Source: Gammaproteobacteria bacterium
Lineage (GTDB): Bacteria > Pseudomonadota > Gammaproteobacteria > Pseudomonadales > Cellvibrionaceae
Length of the DNA stretch: 64,000 bases
Assembly (NCBI GenBank): GCA_004173475.1
Contig: SEBU01000001.1
Coordinates: 558,001 to 622,000, forward strand
Reading direction: 5' to 3'
The notes below the pieces were generated by a model. It was not told where the DNA came from. It searched no databases and saw only the letters and a program-made list of their open reading frames with translations. Every line of letters begins with the position of its first letter. Positions within the stretch are counted from its first letter, which is position 1. Made by a program: the position numbers and the translations under genes. Shown here in pieces: positions 32,168-43,754 of the stretch.

Positions 32168-33643
32168 ATGAAAACAATAAGTAATAAAATAATTTTATTT
32201 GCAGCCGCGATTTTTACCGCAGCCTTAAGTTCTACTTTAGTTGCGCCACGCGCTTCAGCTGCATCCTTACAAGAAATAACTAATTTCGGTAATAACCCAA
32301 CTAATTTGCGTATGCATTTGTACGCACCGGATTCGCTACCGAATAACGCAGCTGTATTAGTTGCTGTGCATTACTGTACTGGTTCGGGCCCCGCGTATTA
32401 TTCAGGAACTCAATTTGCAAGCCTGGCTGATCGCTACGGTTATATTGTTATTTATCCATCTGCAACACGCAGCGGAAATTGTTTTGACGTTTCAAGTTCG
32501 CAAGCGCTCACACACAATGGCAACAGTGACCCTGCAGCCATAATTTCGATGGTGAATTACGTTAAATCAAATTTCAGCGTGGACTCTACAAGAGTATTCG
32601 TAACGGGTTCTTCGTCCGGCGCTATGATGACCAATGTTTTATTAGGCGTTTATCCAGACGTTTTTAAAGCAGGTGCGTCATTTGCGGGTGTCCCTTTTGG
32701 CTGCTTCGCAACAACCAATGGCTCTTCTTGGAATAGTGATTGTGCTGGCGGCAACGTTAATAAATCACCGCAGGAATGGGGCAATCTTGTTCGAGCTGCC
32801 TACCCCAGTTATGGTGGAACGCGACCACGCATACAATTGTGGCATGGCACTAACGATGAAACTTTGAATTACAGAAATTTTAATGAAGCAATTGAACAAT
32901 GGACCAATGTGTTCGGCCTGAGCCAAACCCCTACTTACACAGATACTCCACAGTCTGGTTACACACGCACTCGTTACGGAAGCAGTGGTGGTCAAGCACA
33001 GGTTGAAGCTATCAGCATGCAGGGTGTCACTCACAACTTACCTGTCAATGCGGCGGAAGCGATTCGCTTTTTCGGTTTGAATTCGTCTGCCTCCTCGTCT
33101 TCATTATCTTCTTCCAGAAGCTCTTCGGTTATCTCAAGTTCTTCCATTGCCAATACAAGTTCAAGCTCAAGTTCCTTGCCGAGAAGCTCTTCTTCAAGCC
33201 TAACCTCAAGCTCTGCACCGAGAAGTTCATCGTCATCATCAAGTGTCGCAAGTGGCGCTCGTTGTAATTGGTATGGTTCGCCCATTGTGTTGTGCGTTAA
33301 TGCTACCAGCGGATGGGGCTGGGAAAATCAGCAAAGTTGCGTTTCTCGCAGCACCTGTAGCAGCCAGCCCGCACCCTACGGAATCGTTGGTGGAACAACA
33401 AGTTCTGCGCCCGCGAGCAGTTCCGCGCCCGCGAGCTCAAGTAGTTCATCCGTCGCAGTTTCATCAAGCTCCAATAGCTCAAGCTCGGCGTCCAACACCA
33501 CCATGCAAGTTTGTAATTGGTATGGCACGCGTTATCCTTTATGTGTTACTACTCCGTCCGGGTGGGGCTGGGAAAATCAGCGCAGTTGTATTGCACGCAC
33601 AACCTGCAGGGCGCAACCAGCACCTTACGGCGTAACGAACTAA
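32168..33643 (+). CDS. Secreted PHB-depolymerase-type esterase (acetylxylan/feruloyl esterase-like) with two CBM10 modules on poly-Ser linkers
   Basis: [13 protein letters not shown]-like esterase start, [36 protein letters not shown]; two copies of [40 protein letters not shown]; Ser-rich linkers. Confidence 0.93.
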   Translation: MKTISNKIILFAAAIFTAALSSTLVAPRASAASLQEITNFGNNPTNLRMHLYAPDSLPNNAAVLVAVHYCTGSGPAYYSGTQFASLADRYGYIVIYPSATRSGNCFDVSSSQALTHNGNSDPAAIISMVNYVKSNFSVDSTRVFVTGSSSGAMMTNVLLGVYPDVFKAGASFAGVPFGCFATTNGSSWNSDCAGGNVNKSPQEWGNLVRAAYPSYGGTRPRIQLWHGTNDETLNYRNFNEAIEQWTNVFGLSQTPTYTDTPQSGYTRTRYGSSGGQAQVEAISMQGVTHNLPVNAAEAIRFFGLNSSASSSSLSSSRSSSVISSSSIANTSSSSSSLPRSSSSSLTSSSAPRSSSSSSSVASGARCNWYGSPIVLCVNATSGWGWENQQSCVSRSTCSSQPAPYGIVGGTTSSAPASSSAPASSSSSSVAVSSSSNSSSSASNTTMQVCNWYGTRYPLCVTTPSGWGWENQRSCIARTTCRAQPAPYGVTN

Positions 33644-33662
33644 TATCCTCGTAATGTTTTGT

Positions 33663-33703
33663 CCTTTTGCATCAGATGCCACCTTGGCACCTGATGCAAA
33701 AGG
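33663..33703 (+). terminator. Rho-independent-like hairpin after the esterase
   Basis: ccttttgcatcagatgcca-cc-ttggcacctgatgcaaaagg. Confidence 0.7.
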
Positions 33704-33986
33704 TTCTATCCCTCCTACAAATAAAACCTCCTTCATCCCCATTTAACTCCTTGTGTAGCTCTCTCCAATCCAGCCTTTGTTATATCTAACCGATTCAAAT
33801 CCAGTTACCCTAACTAACAAAGTTGGATGGCGCACAGATGAATAAATGAATTGCATTTATTTTAAGAAACATTGTTCACGACATTTTAATATTAACCTAG
33901 CTGTACATTTTTTTGATCACCGGATTCGTTTTAAAATTTTGTGGCGCATAGCCAAACCGAAAGTATAAAAACTACGCAGGGATAAA

Positions 33987-35099
33987 ATGACCAAGGCTAG
34001 CTTTCAACTAGAAAACAATGGCACGCAATCTACTCTGTATTTAAGCGATGATTGGCAACTCGGTGAGACACCCGATGTGGATTCCATTCATTCAGACATT
34101 CCCGATGAAATCAAAACGCTCAATGTCAACACAGATAAATTGGGCCAGTGGGATTCAAGCCTTGCTATTACTTTGTTACACCTGGCGCGTCGGTGTCAGG
34201 AGAAAAATATCCAGTTCGACACCAGTAATACTCCCGAGGGTCTGCAGAAATTAATTCGCCTGGCTACGGACGTTCCCGCGTACCAATCCAGTAGCGAAAA
34301 GGAACCCGAGCCCTTTTTACAACGGATGCAGAAGAAATTTAACGATGTGTGGGGAGATATTAGCGCAACGTTTATCTTTATTGGTGAGGCCAGTCTTGCA
34401 CTCTTGCAATGGATTAAAGGCAACGCAAAAACACGCAAAAGCGATATTTTTTATTTTATAAATCAGGCTGGCCCAAAAGCATTAGCCATAGTCACACTGA
34501 TCAGCTTATTAGTAGGGATGATTCTCGCCTACCTTGGTTCTGTGCAATTGCGGCAATTAGGCGCACAAGTTTATGTAGCCGATTTAGTCGCCTTGGGCAT
34601 GGTACGTGAAATGGGTGCACTCATGACCGCCGTAATTATGGCTGGTCGCACTGGAGCAGCTTATGCCGCACAACTTGGCACCATGCAAGTTAACGAAGAA
34701 ATAGATGCATTAAAAATCATGGGCATTTCAAGCGTAGAATTTTTAGTGCTCCCGCGTTTAATCGCGTTGGTTTTTGTAATGCCACTACTGTGTATTTATG
34801 CGGACATTATTGGAATGATTGGTGGTGCGTTAATCGCAGCCAATATGGATGTAAGCTTCACGCAATATATTCTACAAACTCAGGGCGCTGTAGATTGGTT
34901 AGATATTTGGACCGGTATATTAAAAAGTGTTTTCTTCGGAATATTGATTGCGATTGCCGGGTGCCAAGCGGGGTTGAATTGTGGGCGAGACTCCAATGCG
35001 GTGGGTATGGCGGCTACCAATGCGGTAGTAAGGGCCATCGTATATTTGGTGGTTGCAGATGCGGCCTTTAACATCCTTTACGACAAGTTGGGAATTTAA
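33987..35099 (+). CDS. MlaE-family ABC transporter permease with N-terminal STAS-like domain
   Basis: LISLLVGMILAYLGSVQLRQLGAQVYVADLVALGMVREMGALMTAVIMAGRTGAAYAAQLGTMQVNEEIDAL. Confidence 0.93.
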   Translation: MTKASFQLENNGTQSTLYLSDDWQLGETPDVDSIHSDIPDEIKTLNVNTDKLGQWDSSLAITLLHLARRCQEKNIQFDTSNTPEGLQKLIRLATDVPAYQSSSEKEPEPFLQRMQKKFNDVWGDISATFIFIGEASLALLQWIKGNAKTRKSDIFYFINQAGPKALAIVTLISLLVGMILAYLGSVQLRQLGAQVYVADLVALGMVREMGALMTAVIMAGRTGAAYAAQLGTMQVNEEIDALKIMGISSVEFLVLPRLIALVFVMPLLCIYADIIGMIGGALIAANMDVSFTQYILQTQGAVDWLDIWTGILKSVFFGILIAIAGCQAGLNCGRDSNAVGMAATNAVVRAIVYLVVADAAFNILYDKLGI

Positions 35100-35101
35100 T
35101 T

Positions 35102-35929
35102 ATGGCTGCCACTGAATCAGAGTCGAACACGGAAATAATTCCCGACACCAATTCACAACCTTTTATTTCCGTAAATAATCTAAGTATTGGTTATGGAGAT
35201 CGCGCCGTACAAAATAATTTAAATTTTACGGTTAATAAAAACGATATCTTTTTTGTCATAGGTGGAAGTGGCTGCGGTAAAACAACCTTGCTCAAAAGTA
35301 TGATTGGACTACTTCCCCCTATCAAAGGCGAGGTGCTCTACAAGGGGCAAAATTATTACACGGCAGATGAAAAGTCACGCCTTGAGCTTTTAAAAAGCTG
35401 GGGTATAACCTTTCAAACCGGTGCGCTTTTTTCCAGCATGAGTCTGGGCGAAAATGTCGCCCTACCTCTCCAGCTCTACACCGACTTAAGCGAAAAACAA
35501 ATTGCGGAAACGGTTGCTTACAAACTTGCATTGGTGGGGCTTGCAGGGTTCGAGGAATTTTATCCTTCTGAACTGAGCGGTGGCATGCACAAACGAGCTG
35601 GTCTCGCACGCGCTATAGCATTAGACCCTCAATTATTATTTTTTGATGAACCTTCTGCCGGGCTTGATCCCATCAGCTCATTACGTTTGGATCAATTAAT
35701 TTTGCAAGTGTGCAGAGCATTGGACTCGACCGTGATCATAGTGTCCCACGAATTACCCAGTATCTTATCGATAGGCACCAACTCAGTATTTCTCGATGCG
35801 CAAAGCAAAACCATGTTGGATGCAGGAGATCCAAAAATGTTACTGGAACACAGCAAAGAAGAAAAAGTGCGGCAATTTTTAACTCGCGCTGAAAATAAAA
35901 CTCAACCCATTGAAGAGTCAACGTCATGA
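35102..35929 (+). CDS. MlaF-like ABC transporter ATP-binding protein
   Basis: VIGGSGCGKTTLLKSMIGLLPP; ELSGGMHKRAGLARAIALDPQLLFFDEPSAGLDPISS. Confidence 0.93.
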   Translation: MAATESESNTEIIPDTNSQPFISVNNLSIGYGDRAVQNNLNFTVNKNDIFFVIGGSGCGKTTLLKSMIGLLPPIKGEVLYKGQNYYTADEKSRLELLKSWGITFQTGALFSSMSLGENVALPLQLYTDLSEKQIAETVAYKLALVGLAGFEEFYPSELSGGMHKRAGLARAIALDPQLLFFDEPSAGLDPISSLRLDQLILQVCRALDSTVIIVSHELPSILSIGTNSVFLDAQSKTMLDAGDPKMLLEHSKEEKVRQFLTRAENKTQPIEESTS

Positions 35930-36903
35930 CTAATACCAAAAACACCGCATTTACCATAGGTGCTTTTATTGTAGGCGCCATGGTACTTATTTTTGTCGCG
36001 CTGCTGTTTTTTTCTGGCGGTCGGCTTTTCTCAGAAAAAGAACCTGTGATTATGTATTTTGAGGGTTCGGTACAGGGTTTACAGGTAGGCGCTCCTGTTA
36101 AATTAAAAGGTGTCGTACTCGGAGAAATCACTGATATCCAGCTTAATTTTCAAAACGATGAAAAAACGGTTATTACAGCTGTTACCGCTGATTTGGTTCT
36201 AAAACGCATTAACAGCAAGGGAATCAGTATTAAACGAGAATTTTTTAACGAAGCCATAAAAAACGGCATGCGGGCACAATTAAATTTTCAAAGTTTTTTA
36301 ACTGGTCTACTGTATGTTGAACTCGATTTTTATCCCGAAACACCGGTTAAGCTTTACGGCCTGCAGAATAAAATTCGTGAGTTGCCTACGGCTGCCACTC
36401 AATTTGAAAAACTTTCGAAGCGTTTTGCTGATATGGATATCAGTGGAATAGTCACACATGTGGATGAACTGCTAACGGAAGTTAATAAAATTGTAAAAAG
36501 CGGCGATATTCAAGTAGCAATAAAAAGCGTCGGTGACGCTGCAACATCGGTGGAAAAAACCTCAGACTCCTTCGACAAAAACTTTTCCGACCTTAGCCGA
36601 AACATCGAAAAAACCCGTACTCAAGTTGATAAATTGTTAGTCGAGTTAAATACCCAAACTCCAGAGATAGCGCAGGCGCTACACAAAAGCCTTAACGATT
36701 TAAGTACTAGCCTACAACAAGTCGATAAAAGTGCAGCCTCGATTGGCAATACCTTTTCTGAGGATGCGCCTTTGTTAAATCAACTCAATTCCACCCTCGA
36801 AAGCATTAATCGATCTGCTAGCGCGTTTCGCGACTTAACCGATACATTAGAGCAACAACCTGAAGCTTTGTTGCGCGGCAAAAATACCGCTAAGGATAAA
36901 TAA
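35926..36903 (+). CDS. MlaD/MCE family substrate-binding protein
   Basis: N-terminal TM then IMYFEGSVQGLQVGAPVKLKGVVLGEITDIQLNF. Confidence 0.92.
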   Translation: MTNTKNTAFTIGAFIVGAMVLIFVALLFFSGGRLFSEKEPVIMYFEGSVQGLQVGAPVKLKGVVLGEITDIQLNFQNDEKTVITAVTADLVLKRINSKGISIKREFFNEAIKNGMRAQLNFQSFLTGLLYVELDFYPETPVKLYGLQNKIRELPTAATQFEKLSKRFADMDISGIVTHVDELLTEVNKIVKSGDIQVAIKSVGDAATSVEKTSDSFDKNFSDLSRNIEKTRTQVDKLLVELNTQTPEIAQALHKSLNDLSTSLQQVDKSAASIGNTFSEDAPLLNQLNSTLESINRSASAFRDLTDTLEQQPEALLRGKNTAKDK

Positions 36904-36904
36904 T

Positions 36905-37480
36905 ATGAAAAAATTAGTATTAATCGTGGGCATTTGCTGTTTCATATTTGCATGTGCGAATTCGCCGAAGAAAAATTATTTTTATCTGACGCCTAACCTT
37001 ACTACCGAATCGCAAAGTAAAAGCGAAATTAATGAACTCATCGGTATTGGGCCCGTTGAAATTGCGGAATATCTCAGCCGCTCGCAAATTATCGACAATC
37101 AAACCGACAACTCGCTAAACCTCTCCGAAAACGCGTATTGGGCCGAACCCTTGGACAAAAGCATCGCTCGGGTTATTGCGCTGAATTTAACCCAATCAAA
37201 TAGCGCGCGAAGTTTTGTGAATTTTCCATGGCGCAGTGACAGTAAACCACGCCACAGCATTCGCGTGCGTGTCGATAATCTCTCTCGTACGGATAATAAA
37301 GCATCGATAAATGCGACGTGGGAATTAGTGGATAACGATACAAAAACCAACATTGTTCGGCGAAATTTTATCCGAACTATTGGGTCTGATTCCGGTGCGA
37401 GAGGCCTCGCCAAGGCGTACAGTCGGCTTCTTGCGGACTTGGCGAGTGAAATGGATAAGGAATTAAACGAAGTGCGGTAA
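36905..37480 (+). CDS. ABC-type transport auxiliary lipoprotein
   Basis: Lipobox-like CCFIFACANSPKKNYFYLTP; GIGPVEIAEYLSRSQIIDNQTDNSLNLSENAYWAEPLDKSIARVIALNL. Confidence 0.88.
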   Translation: MKKLVLIVGICCFIFACANSPKKNYFYLTPNLTTESQSKSEINELIGIGPVEIAEYLSRSQIIDNQTDNSLNLSENAYWAEPLDKSIARVIALNLTQSNSARSFVNFPWRSDSKPRHSIRVRVDNLSRTDNKASINATWELVDNDTKTNIVRRNFIRTIGSDSGARGLAKAYSRLLADLASEMDKELNEVR

Positions 37481-37520
37481 AAAAAGCAGTAAATAAAAAG
37501 TCCAACCAGCAGTTTATCTG

Positions 37521-37550
37521 CAAAAAAACGGCGATCAAATCGCCGTTCTA
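37521..37550 (-). terminator. Terminator downstream of the OsmC-like gene
   Basis: minus strand AACGGCGAT-TTG-ATCGCCGTTTTTTTG. Confidence 0.8.
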
Positions 37551-37575
37551 CATTTTACAGTCCAAGCTCAACAAA

Positions 37576-37995
37576 TTAAGCCTCGCGTATTTCATAAGCG
37601 TGCGTGATTTCAACTCCACCAGCTTCCAACATAATTGACGCGGAACAATATTTTGTCGCGGACAATTCAACCGCCCTTTTCACTTGCGCTTCTTTAAGTT
37701 CTTTTCCGGTGACAATAAAGTGCATATGGATTTTCGTGAAGGGTGATGGAACTCCCTCGGCGCGTTCTGCTTGTAGCTCACAGCGACAGTCAGTTACGGC
37801 TTGGCGTGCTTTGGTGAGAATGCTCATTACATCAAATGAAGAGCAGCCACCCAAACCCATTAACAACATCTCCATCGGCCGTACGCCGGTGTTACGCCCA
37901 CCGTGATCTGGAGGGCCATCCATTAGCACTGCGTGACCACTTCCCGACTCTGCTAAAAATTGTGCGCCATCCACCCATTTGACCACTGCTTGCAT
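37576..37995 (-). CDS. OsmC/YhfA family protein
   Basis: GGRNTGVRPMEMLLMGLGGCSSFDVMSILTKARQAVTDCRCELQAERA. Confidence 0.9.
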   Translation of the reverse strand: MQAVVKWVDGAQFLAESGSGHAVLMDGPPDHGGRNTGVRPMEMLLMGLGGCSSFDVMSILTKARQAVTDCRCELQAERAEGVPSPFTKIHMHFIVTGKELKEAQVKRAVELSATKYCSASIMLEAGGVEITHAYEIREA

Positions 37996-38212
37996 GTAAA
38001 CCTCGTCACTTACCTATAATAAAGGTGGCAAGGTTAACATACGCCACATAAAAAAATGAAAGCGTCACCAAAATCAACATATATCTCAAAAATAAGATTT
38101 TCTTATGGACAACTATCAGGACTAGGCTTATAACGACGTCACAAAGCTTTAGCTACTTACTGGCAGATTACTATACTAACAGCCATAATAAGACTATTTA
38201 TCGCATTATCTT

Positions 38213-38866
38213 ATGCAAAGGAGCATCAACTTGGTCTCAGTGTCACTCACCCCGCATATAAAAAACGTAGACGAATTTTTAGTCCATTGTCATCGCCGCC
38301 GCTATCCGGCTAAAAGCACCATAATTTATGCTGGCGACAAAAGTGACTCACTGTATTACATCGTAAAAGGTTCCGTAACCGTTCTCATTGAAGATGACGA
38401 TGGCCACGAAATGATTGTCGCCTACTTAAATGATGGTGACTTTTTCGGTGAGATGGGTTTGTTTGATGATAAAGATTCCCGTAGCGCATGGGTAAGAGCA
38501 AAAACAGAATGTGAAGTTGCCGAAATTGGATATGCGAAGTTCCAGGAAATATCAGAAGCACATCCTGAATTCCTATTTGCGCTCGGTATTCAAATGGCGC
38601 GCCGCTTACGCGCAACGACTCGTAAAGTTGGCGACCTCGCTTTCCTGGATGTAACTGGCCGCGTTGCCCGCACATTGTTGGAGTTGTGTAAGGAACCCGA
38701 TGCGATGACTCACCCTGATGGTATGCAAATTAAAATCACTCGTCAGGAAATTGGCCGCATAGTAGGCTGCTCTCGCGAGATGGTTGGCCGCGTACTTAAA
38801 ACTTTGGAAGACCAAGGTTTAGTACTGGTCAAAGGCAAAACCATGGTTGTTTACGGAACTCGTTAA
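38213..38866 (+). CDS. vfr: cAMP-receptor-type transcriptional regulator (Crp/Vfr)
   Basis: cNMP domain [67 protein letters not shown]; neighbours OsmC-like and trpC as in Pseudomonas. Confidence 0.92.
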   Translation: MQRSINLVSVSLTPHIKNVDEFLVHCHRRRYPAKSTIIYAGDKSDSLYYIVKGSVTVLIEDDDGHEMIVAYLNDGDFFGEMGLFDDKDSRSAWVRAKTECEVAEIGYAKFQEISEAHPEFLFALGIQMARRLRATTRKVGDLAFLDVTGRVARTLLELCKEPDAMTHPDGMQIKITRQEIGRIVGCSREMVGRVLKTLEDQGLVLVKGKTMVVYGTR

Positions 38867-38878
38867 TTTTGTAAATTC

Positions 38879-38910
38879 GAAAAAAAAACCGCCAATCGGC
38901 GGTTTTTTTA
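38879..38910. terminator. Bidirectional terminator between vfr and trpC
   Basis: aaaaaaaaccgccaatcggcggttttttt between convergent genes. Confidence 0.88.
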
Positions 38911-38928
38911 TGCTCGCATTTCAAGCAA

Positions 38929-39726
38929 TTATTTAAAAAATTCGCTTAAGGCAACTCCCGGTTCTTCAGCACGCATAAACGCCTCACCCACTAAAAATGC
39001 ATTCACATTTTTAGCTCGCATTGCTTGCACATCTTCAGGAGCCAAAATTCCGCTCTCAGTTACGACAATACGCTCAGGACCAATTTGGTCCAGCAATTTA
39101 TAGGTCGTGTCCAAGGTTACATCGAACGTATGTAAGTTGCGGTTGTTAATGCCGATAAGTTTGTTGGGCAATTGCAATGCGATATCCAACTCTTTTTCAT
39201 CATGAACTTCAACAAGCACATCCAAACCAATCCCGTGCGCCAAATCGTTTAGTTCCTTCAGCTTTGCAGTGTCAAGCGCCGACACAATCAGCAACACGCA
39301 GTCGGCTCCCAAAGCACGAGCTTCGTAGATGTGATATTCATCCACCAAAAAATCTTTGCGGATAACAGGAATATTTACGGCCGCACGAGCTTGCAGTAAA
39401 TAAGCGTCTGCGCCCTGGAAAAAATCAACATCCGTGAGAACAGAAAGACAAGCCGCGCCACCCTGCTCGTAAGAACGAGCAATTTCAGCGGGAACAAAAT
39501 GTTCGCGAATAACACCTTTACTGGGAGATGCTTTTTTTATTTCGGCAATAACAGCTGCTTTACCCTGCTCAACTTTTTGCTCAATAGCATTTACAAAACC
39601 ACGCGCCGGTAACTGCTCGCCCGCGCGAACTTTTAAATCAGCAAGCGACGTATTTTGTTTACGTAAGGCAATTTCGTCCCATTTGCGAGCAATAATTTTA
39701 CGCAATACCGTGGGCGTTTCAGACAT
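38929..39726 (-). CDS. trpC: Indole-3-glycerol phosphate synthase
   Basis: [55 protein letters not shown]. Confidence 0.96.
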   Translation of the reverse strand: MSETPTVLRKIIARKWDEIALRKQNTSLADLKVRAGEQLPARGFVNAIEQKVEQGKAAVIAEIKKASPSKGVIREHFVPAEIARSYEQGGAACLSVLTDVDFFQGADAYLLQARAAVNIPVIRKDFLVDEYHIYEARALGADCVLLIVSALDTAKLKELNDLAHGIGLDVLVEVHDEKELDIALQLPNKLIGINNRNLHTFDVTLDTTYKLLDQIGPERIVVTESGILAPEDVQAMRAKNVNAFLVGEAFMRAEEPGVALSEFFK

Positions 39727-39798
39727 GCTGTTCTCTCTTACTATTTAATCTACTTAATTTACTGAACACTTTTAAAAAATGAATTCTAAAAATAGAGG

Positions 39799-40827
39799 TT
39801 ACAAGTATTGGGTAAAAGCTGCTAGCTCGCGAATTTTTTCACCCGCTAAACTACTGCCTATTGCATCACGGGCCATTTCAACGCCGTCAGCGAAAGTGTC
39901 GACAACACCACTGACATAAATTGCTGCGCCCGCATTGAGGGTAATGATATCTGCTGCTTTTTCTGCATACTGCCCGCGCCGATTGCCGAGGGCATCTTTA
40001 ATAAGTAATAAAGAGTCTTCCGCGTTGCGAACACTTAAGCCAATTAAACTCTTGCTTTGAATACCAAAATCTTCCGGTTTTATCGTGTACTCGCGAATAA
40101 CACCATTCTTTAACTCAGCAATTTGGGTTTCGGTCGCCAGACTTATTTCATCCAAACCATCTTTGGCATGAACGACCATGACATGTTCGCTTCCAAGACG
40201 CGCTAGTACTTCAGCCATAGGTTTGCACAGCGCTCCGTTAAAGACACCGATGACCTGACGCTTGACGTTAGCGGGATTAGTGATGGGACCGAGCATATTG
40301 AAAATAGTGCGCATTCCCAATTCTTTACGCGGGCCAATCGCGTGCTTCATTGCACTGTGGTGGGCTGGAGCAAACATAAAACCCACGCCTATTTCTTTAA
40401 CGCAACGCGCAACCTGTTCAGCAGTTATATCCAATTTTATTCCAGCGGCTTCAAGAACATCTGCACTTCCTGTTGAGCTGGACACTGAACGATTACCGTG
40501 TTTTGCAACTCGTCCACCCGCTGCTGCAACCACAAATGCACTGGCCGTAGACACATTGAACAAATTGGCACCATCGCCACCGGTACCGCATGTATCCACC
40601 AGATAATCCGCTTGAATATCAACTGGCGTTGCAAGCTCGCGCATTACCATGGCTGCGCCGGTAATTTCGTCCAAAGTTTCCCCTTTCATGCGCAGCGCGA
40701 CCAAAAAGCCGCCAATCTGCGCGGGTGTCGCTCCGCCCGTCATAACAATACGCATGATCTCAATCATTTCTTCGGTGCTGAGATCAACTCGCGCAACCAA
40801 AGTGTTCAATGCTTGTTTGATATCCAT
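39799..40827 (-). CDS. trpD: Anthranilate phosphoribosyltransferase
   Basis: [52 protein letters not shown]. Confidence 0.96.
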   Translation of the reverse strand: MDIKQALNTLVARVDLSTEEMIEIMRIVMTGGATPAQIGGFLVALRMKGETLDEITGAAMVMRELATPVDIQADYLVDTCGTGGDGANLFNVSTASAFVVAAAGGRVAKHGNRSVSSSTGSADVLEAAGIKLDITAEQVARCVKEIGVGFMFAPAHHSAMKHAIGPRKELGMRTIFNMLGPITNPANVKRQVIGVFNGALCKPMAEVLARLGSEHVMVVHAKDGLDEISLATETQIAELKNGVIREYTIKPEDFGIQSKSLIGLSVRNAEDSLLLIKDALGNRRGQYAEKAADIITLNAGAAIYVSGVVDTFADGVEMARDAIGSSLAGEKIRELAAFTQYL

Positions 40828-40909
40828 TGCCTACCGCCTTTATTGTTCACGCGCCTGTCTTTCTGGGACGACACATTATTTATTTGTGTATTTGTTACTC
40901 GAGCTTTTA

Positions 40910-41323
40910 TTACACATTAATTGCGTAATTAAGTTTTATTTCGTCACCATGCATACCGCGAAATCCCCAATTACAAGCGGGGCTTTCGTAAATACAGATT
41001 TCGACATCCATATTCTCGATTCCGATTTCCATTTTAATATTATCAAACAGTAAACGAATTAATTTTTTTCGTGCTTCGATTGAACGCCCTTCGATCATTG
41101 TAATTTCTATAATGATGTATGAGTCGCTTCTGCCAGCGGGCATAAAAAAATCATCTTTTTCAAGACCAATAAAACGATGCGCGCGTTTATCGGCAGGAAA
41201 TTGCAAAGCATCCATTACGCAGGAATGAATGACATCAGACAATCGCCGCTTAATGGGATCCAGATTCGTTTTTAAGCCGTAAATTTTAATTTGTGACATT
41301 ATTCGTCTCCAAACATTTATCAA
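40910..41323 (-). CDS. Tautomerase family protein
   Basis: HRFIGLEKDDFFMPAGRSDSYIIIEITMIEGRSIEARKKLIRLLFDNI; likely start MSQIKIYGLK. Confidence 0.8.
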   Translation of the reverse strand: MINVWRRIMSQIKIYGLKTNLDPIKRRLSDVIHSCVMDALQFPADKRAHRFIGLEKDDFFMPAGRSDSYIIIEITMIEGRSIEARKKLIRLLFDNIKMEIGIENMDVEICIYESPACNWGFRGMHGDEIKLNYAINV

Positions 41324-41325
41324 GT

Positions 41326-41634
41326 TTATTCGCTCGGTTGCGCACCTTCATAACCTTCGAGAATGGTTATGTCGATTTCACAGGCATTGTCACGCAAGGA
41401 TTTTGCAGCCTGATATTCTTCGCTACGCCAACACTCGAGTGCAGCTTGATAATTGGGAAACTCAATAATGGTATTTCGAGCGCGACCATTTCCTTCTACG
41501 GATTCGTGGCGCCCGGCCCGAGCTAAAAACCGTGCACCATATTTTTTAAACGCGTGCTGGTTTTCTGTTGCATAAGCTTTAAATTTTTCGAGATCAGCTA
41601 CATCAACATGAACCATCCAGTAACCTTTAGTCAT
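41326..41634 (-). CDS. DUF1330 family protein
   Basis: YWMVHVDVADLEKFKAYATENQHAFKKYGARFLARAGRHESVEGNGRARNTIIEFPNYQAALECWRSEEYQAAKSLR. Confidence 0.92.
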   Translation of the reverse strand: MTKGYWMVHVDVADLEKFKAYATENQHAFKKYGARFLARAGRHESVEGNGRARNTIIEFPNYQAALECWRSEEYQAAKSLRDNACEIDITILEGYEGAQPSE

Positions 41635-41646
41635 ACTCGGCTCCCG

Positions 41647-42228
41647 TTACTTACCGTCAAGAAAATTACGCAGCATGTCGTGACCGTGTTCAGTCAAAAT
41701 CGACTCGGGATGAAACTGTACGCCTTCAACAGCAAGCGTTTTATGTTTCACCCCCATGATTTCGGCCATGCTGCCATCTTCATTTTGAGTCCATGCGGTA
41801 ATTTCTAAACAGTCTGGAATAGTTTCTTTTTCGATAACTAAAGAATGGTAGCGTGTTGCTTGAAACGGATTTTTTAATCCCGTGAATACACCCATATTTT
41901 TGTGATAAATCGGCGATGTTTTTCCGTGCATAACGAACGGAGCACGAATAACTTTTCCCCCAAATGCCTGGCCAATACTTTGGTGCCCAAGACATACGCC
42001 CAGTAATGGGATTTTCCCGGAGAACACTTTTAATGTTTCAACAGATACGCCCGCCTCATTAGGCGTGCATGGACCTGGAGAAATAACAATTTTTTCTGGC
42101 GCAAGAGCTGCAATTTCATCGATGGTGATTTCATCATTCCGCACAACTTTTACATCCGCACCTAATTCGCCGAAATATTGCACCAGGTTGTATGTAAAAG
42201 AATCGTAGTTATCGATCATTAATATCAT
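41647..42228 (-). CDS. trpG: Anthranilate synthase component II (glutamine amidotransferase)
   Basis: [57 protein letters not shown]. Confidence 0.96.
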   Translation of the reverse strand: MILMIDNYDSFTYNLVQYFGELGADVKVVRNDEITIDEIAALAPEKIVISPGPCTPNEAGVSVETLKVFSGKIPLLGVCLGHQSIGQAFGGKVIRAPFVMHGKTSPIYHKNMGVFTGLKNPFQATRYHSLVIEKETIPDCLEITAWTQNEDGSMAEIMGVKHKTLAVEGVQFHPESILTEHGHDMLRNFLDGK

Positions 42229-43754
42229 TGCATTTCTCCCTTAACGCCAACGCGGGCTTTTGCTTCTGAGCATCCTACAGCCTCAGAGTTTCCCACCATA
42301 TCAACGGCTTTAAAAATTGCGCGAGCTTTATTCATGGTTTCTTTCCACTCCAACGCTGGAATGGAATCAGCAACCACGCCTGCACCAGCTTGCACAAACA
42401 ATTTGCCGTCTTTGATTACCGCAGTTCGAATTGCAATTGCGGTATCCATATTGCCATTCCAGGAAATATATCCCACTGCACCGCCATAAATACCGCGCTT
42501 TTCAGTTTCAAACTCGTCAATAATTTCCATTGCGCGAATTTTAGGGGCACCACTTAAAGTTCCTGCTGGTAAAGCCGCTCGCAGTACATCCATCGCATGT
42601 AAGCCAGCTTTTAATTTTCCAGTGACGTTTGATGTAATATGCATAACATGAGAATAACGCTCCACCACCATTTTATCGGTGAGCTTAACGCTACCAACTT
42701 CCGCAACACGACCAACGTCATTGCGACCCAAATCGATTAGCATCAAGTGTTCCGCAATTTCTTTCGGGTCGTTTACTAATTCTATTTCAAGCGCCTTATC
42801 TTCTTCAGGCGTATAACCGCGACGACGCGTTCCAGCAATCGGCCGCACAGTGACTTCACCATCTTCCAAACGCGCTAGAATTTCCGGGCTTGAACCTACC
42901 ACATGATGATCACCCAGGTTCATGAAATACATGTATGGTGATGGATTTAAATTGCGTAATGCGCGATATAAATTGATCGGCTCTTGTGTAAAATCTATCG
43001 ATAAGCGCTGGGAAATAACCACTTGCATGGTGTCACCCGCCAATACGTAATCTTTAATTTTATCTACGACTTGATGAAATTTTTGTTCGCCGAAATGGGA
43101 TTTAAATTGCGGTTCGCTGTGAATATTCATACCAAGTGTCAAACTTGGTGTCACTGGAATTTCACCTCGCAACCTCGCTTCCAATTCATCCAAACGCTTG
43201 GTAGCTTTTGCGAAGGCATTTTCCACATCCGGATTTGCGTGAATAACAAAAATTATTTTTCCGCCGAGATTATCGAACACCAGTACTTCGTCAGAAACAC
43301 TTAACAAAATATCCGGCGTACCTATTACATCTTTTGGTGTTGATGCATTTAAGTGCGGCTCAACATAACGCGCGCAATCGTAGGCAAAATAACCAACCAG
43401 TCCGCCAGTAAATCGTGGCAGATTTGGTAGCTCAGGCGCGCGATAACGCAGCTTGAATTCTTCGACAAAAGTCAAAGCATCTGCACGGGTGTGTTGTTCA
43501 ATAATTTCACCGTCGCGCTCGATTTGAATTTGGTCGCCAAACGCTTTAAGGATAGTGCGCGCCGGTAGGCCAATCATGGAGTACCTACCCCATTTCTCGC
43601 CACCTTGAACAGATTCAAACAGATATGAGTATGACCCGCTGGCCAACTTTAAATAAGAAGAGAGTGGTGTGTCTAAATCGGCTAATACTTCGCGCACCAC
43701 CGGGATACGGTTATAGCCCTGCTGGGCTAACTCGGCAAATTGTTCCGGAGTCAT
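42225..43754 (-). CDS. trpE: Anthranilate synthase component I
   Basis: [63 protein letters not shown]; start MTPEQFAEL at 43754 preferred over 43796. Confidence 0.95.
   Translation of the reverse strand: MTPEQFAELAQQGYNRIPVVREVLADLDTPLSSYLKLASGSYSYLFESVQGGEKWGRYSMIGLPARTILKAFGDQIQIERDGEIIEQHTRADALTFVEEFKLRYRAPELPNLPRFTGGLVGYFAYDCARYVEPHLNASTPKDVIGTPDILLSVSDEVLVFDNLGGKIIFVIHANPDVENAFAKATKRLDELEARLRGEIPVTPSLTLGMNIHSEPQFKSHFGEQKFHQVVDKIKDYVLAGDTMQVVISQRLSIDFTQEPINLYRALRNLNPSPYMYFMNLGDHHVVGSSPEILARLEDGEVTVRPIAGTRRRGYTPEEDKALEIELVNDPKEIAEHLMLIDLGRNDVGRVAEVGSVKLTDKMVVERYSHVMHITSNVTGKLKAGLHAMDVLRAALPAGTLSGAPKIRAMEIIDEFETEKRGIYGGAVGYISWNGNMDTAIAIRTAVIKDGKLFVQAGAGVVADSIPALEWKETMNKARAIFKAVDMVGNSEAVGCSEAKARVGVKGEMQ

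Noticed and set aside
33031-33285. Antisense Glu/Leu-rich 84-aa ORF
   Set aside because: It is the reverse complement of the Ser-rich linker of the esterase; a compositional artefact.
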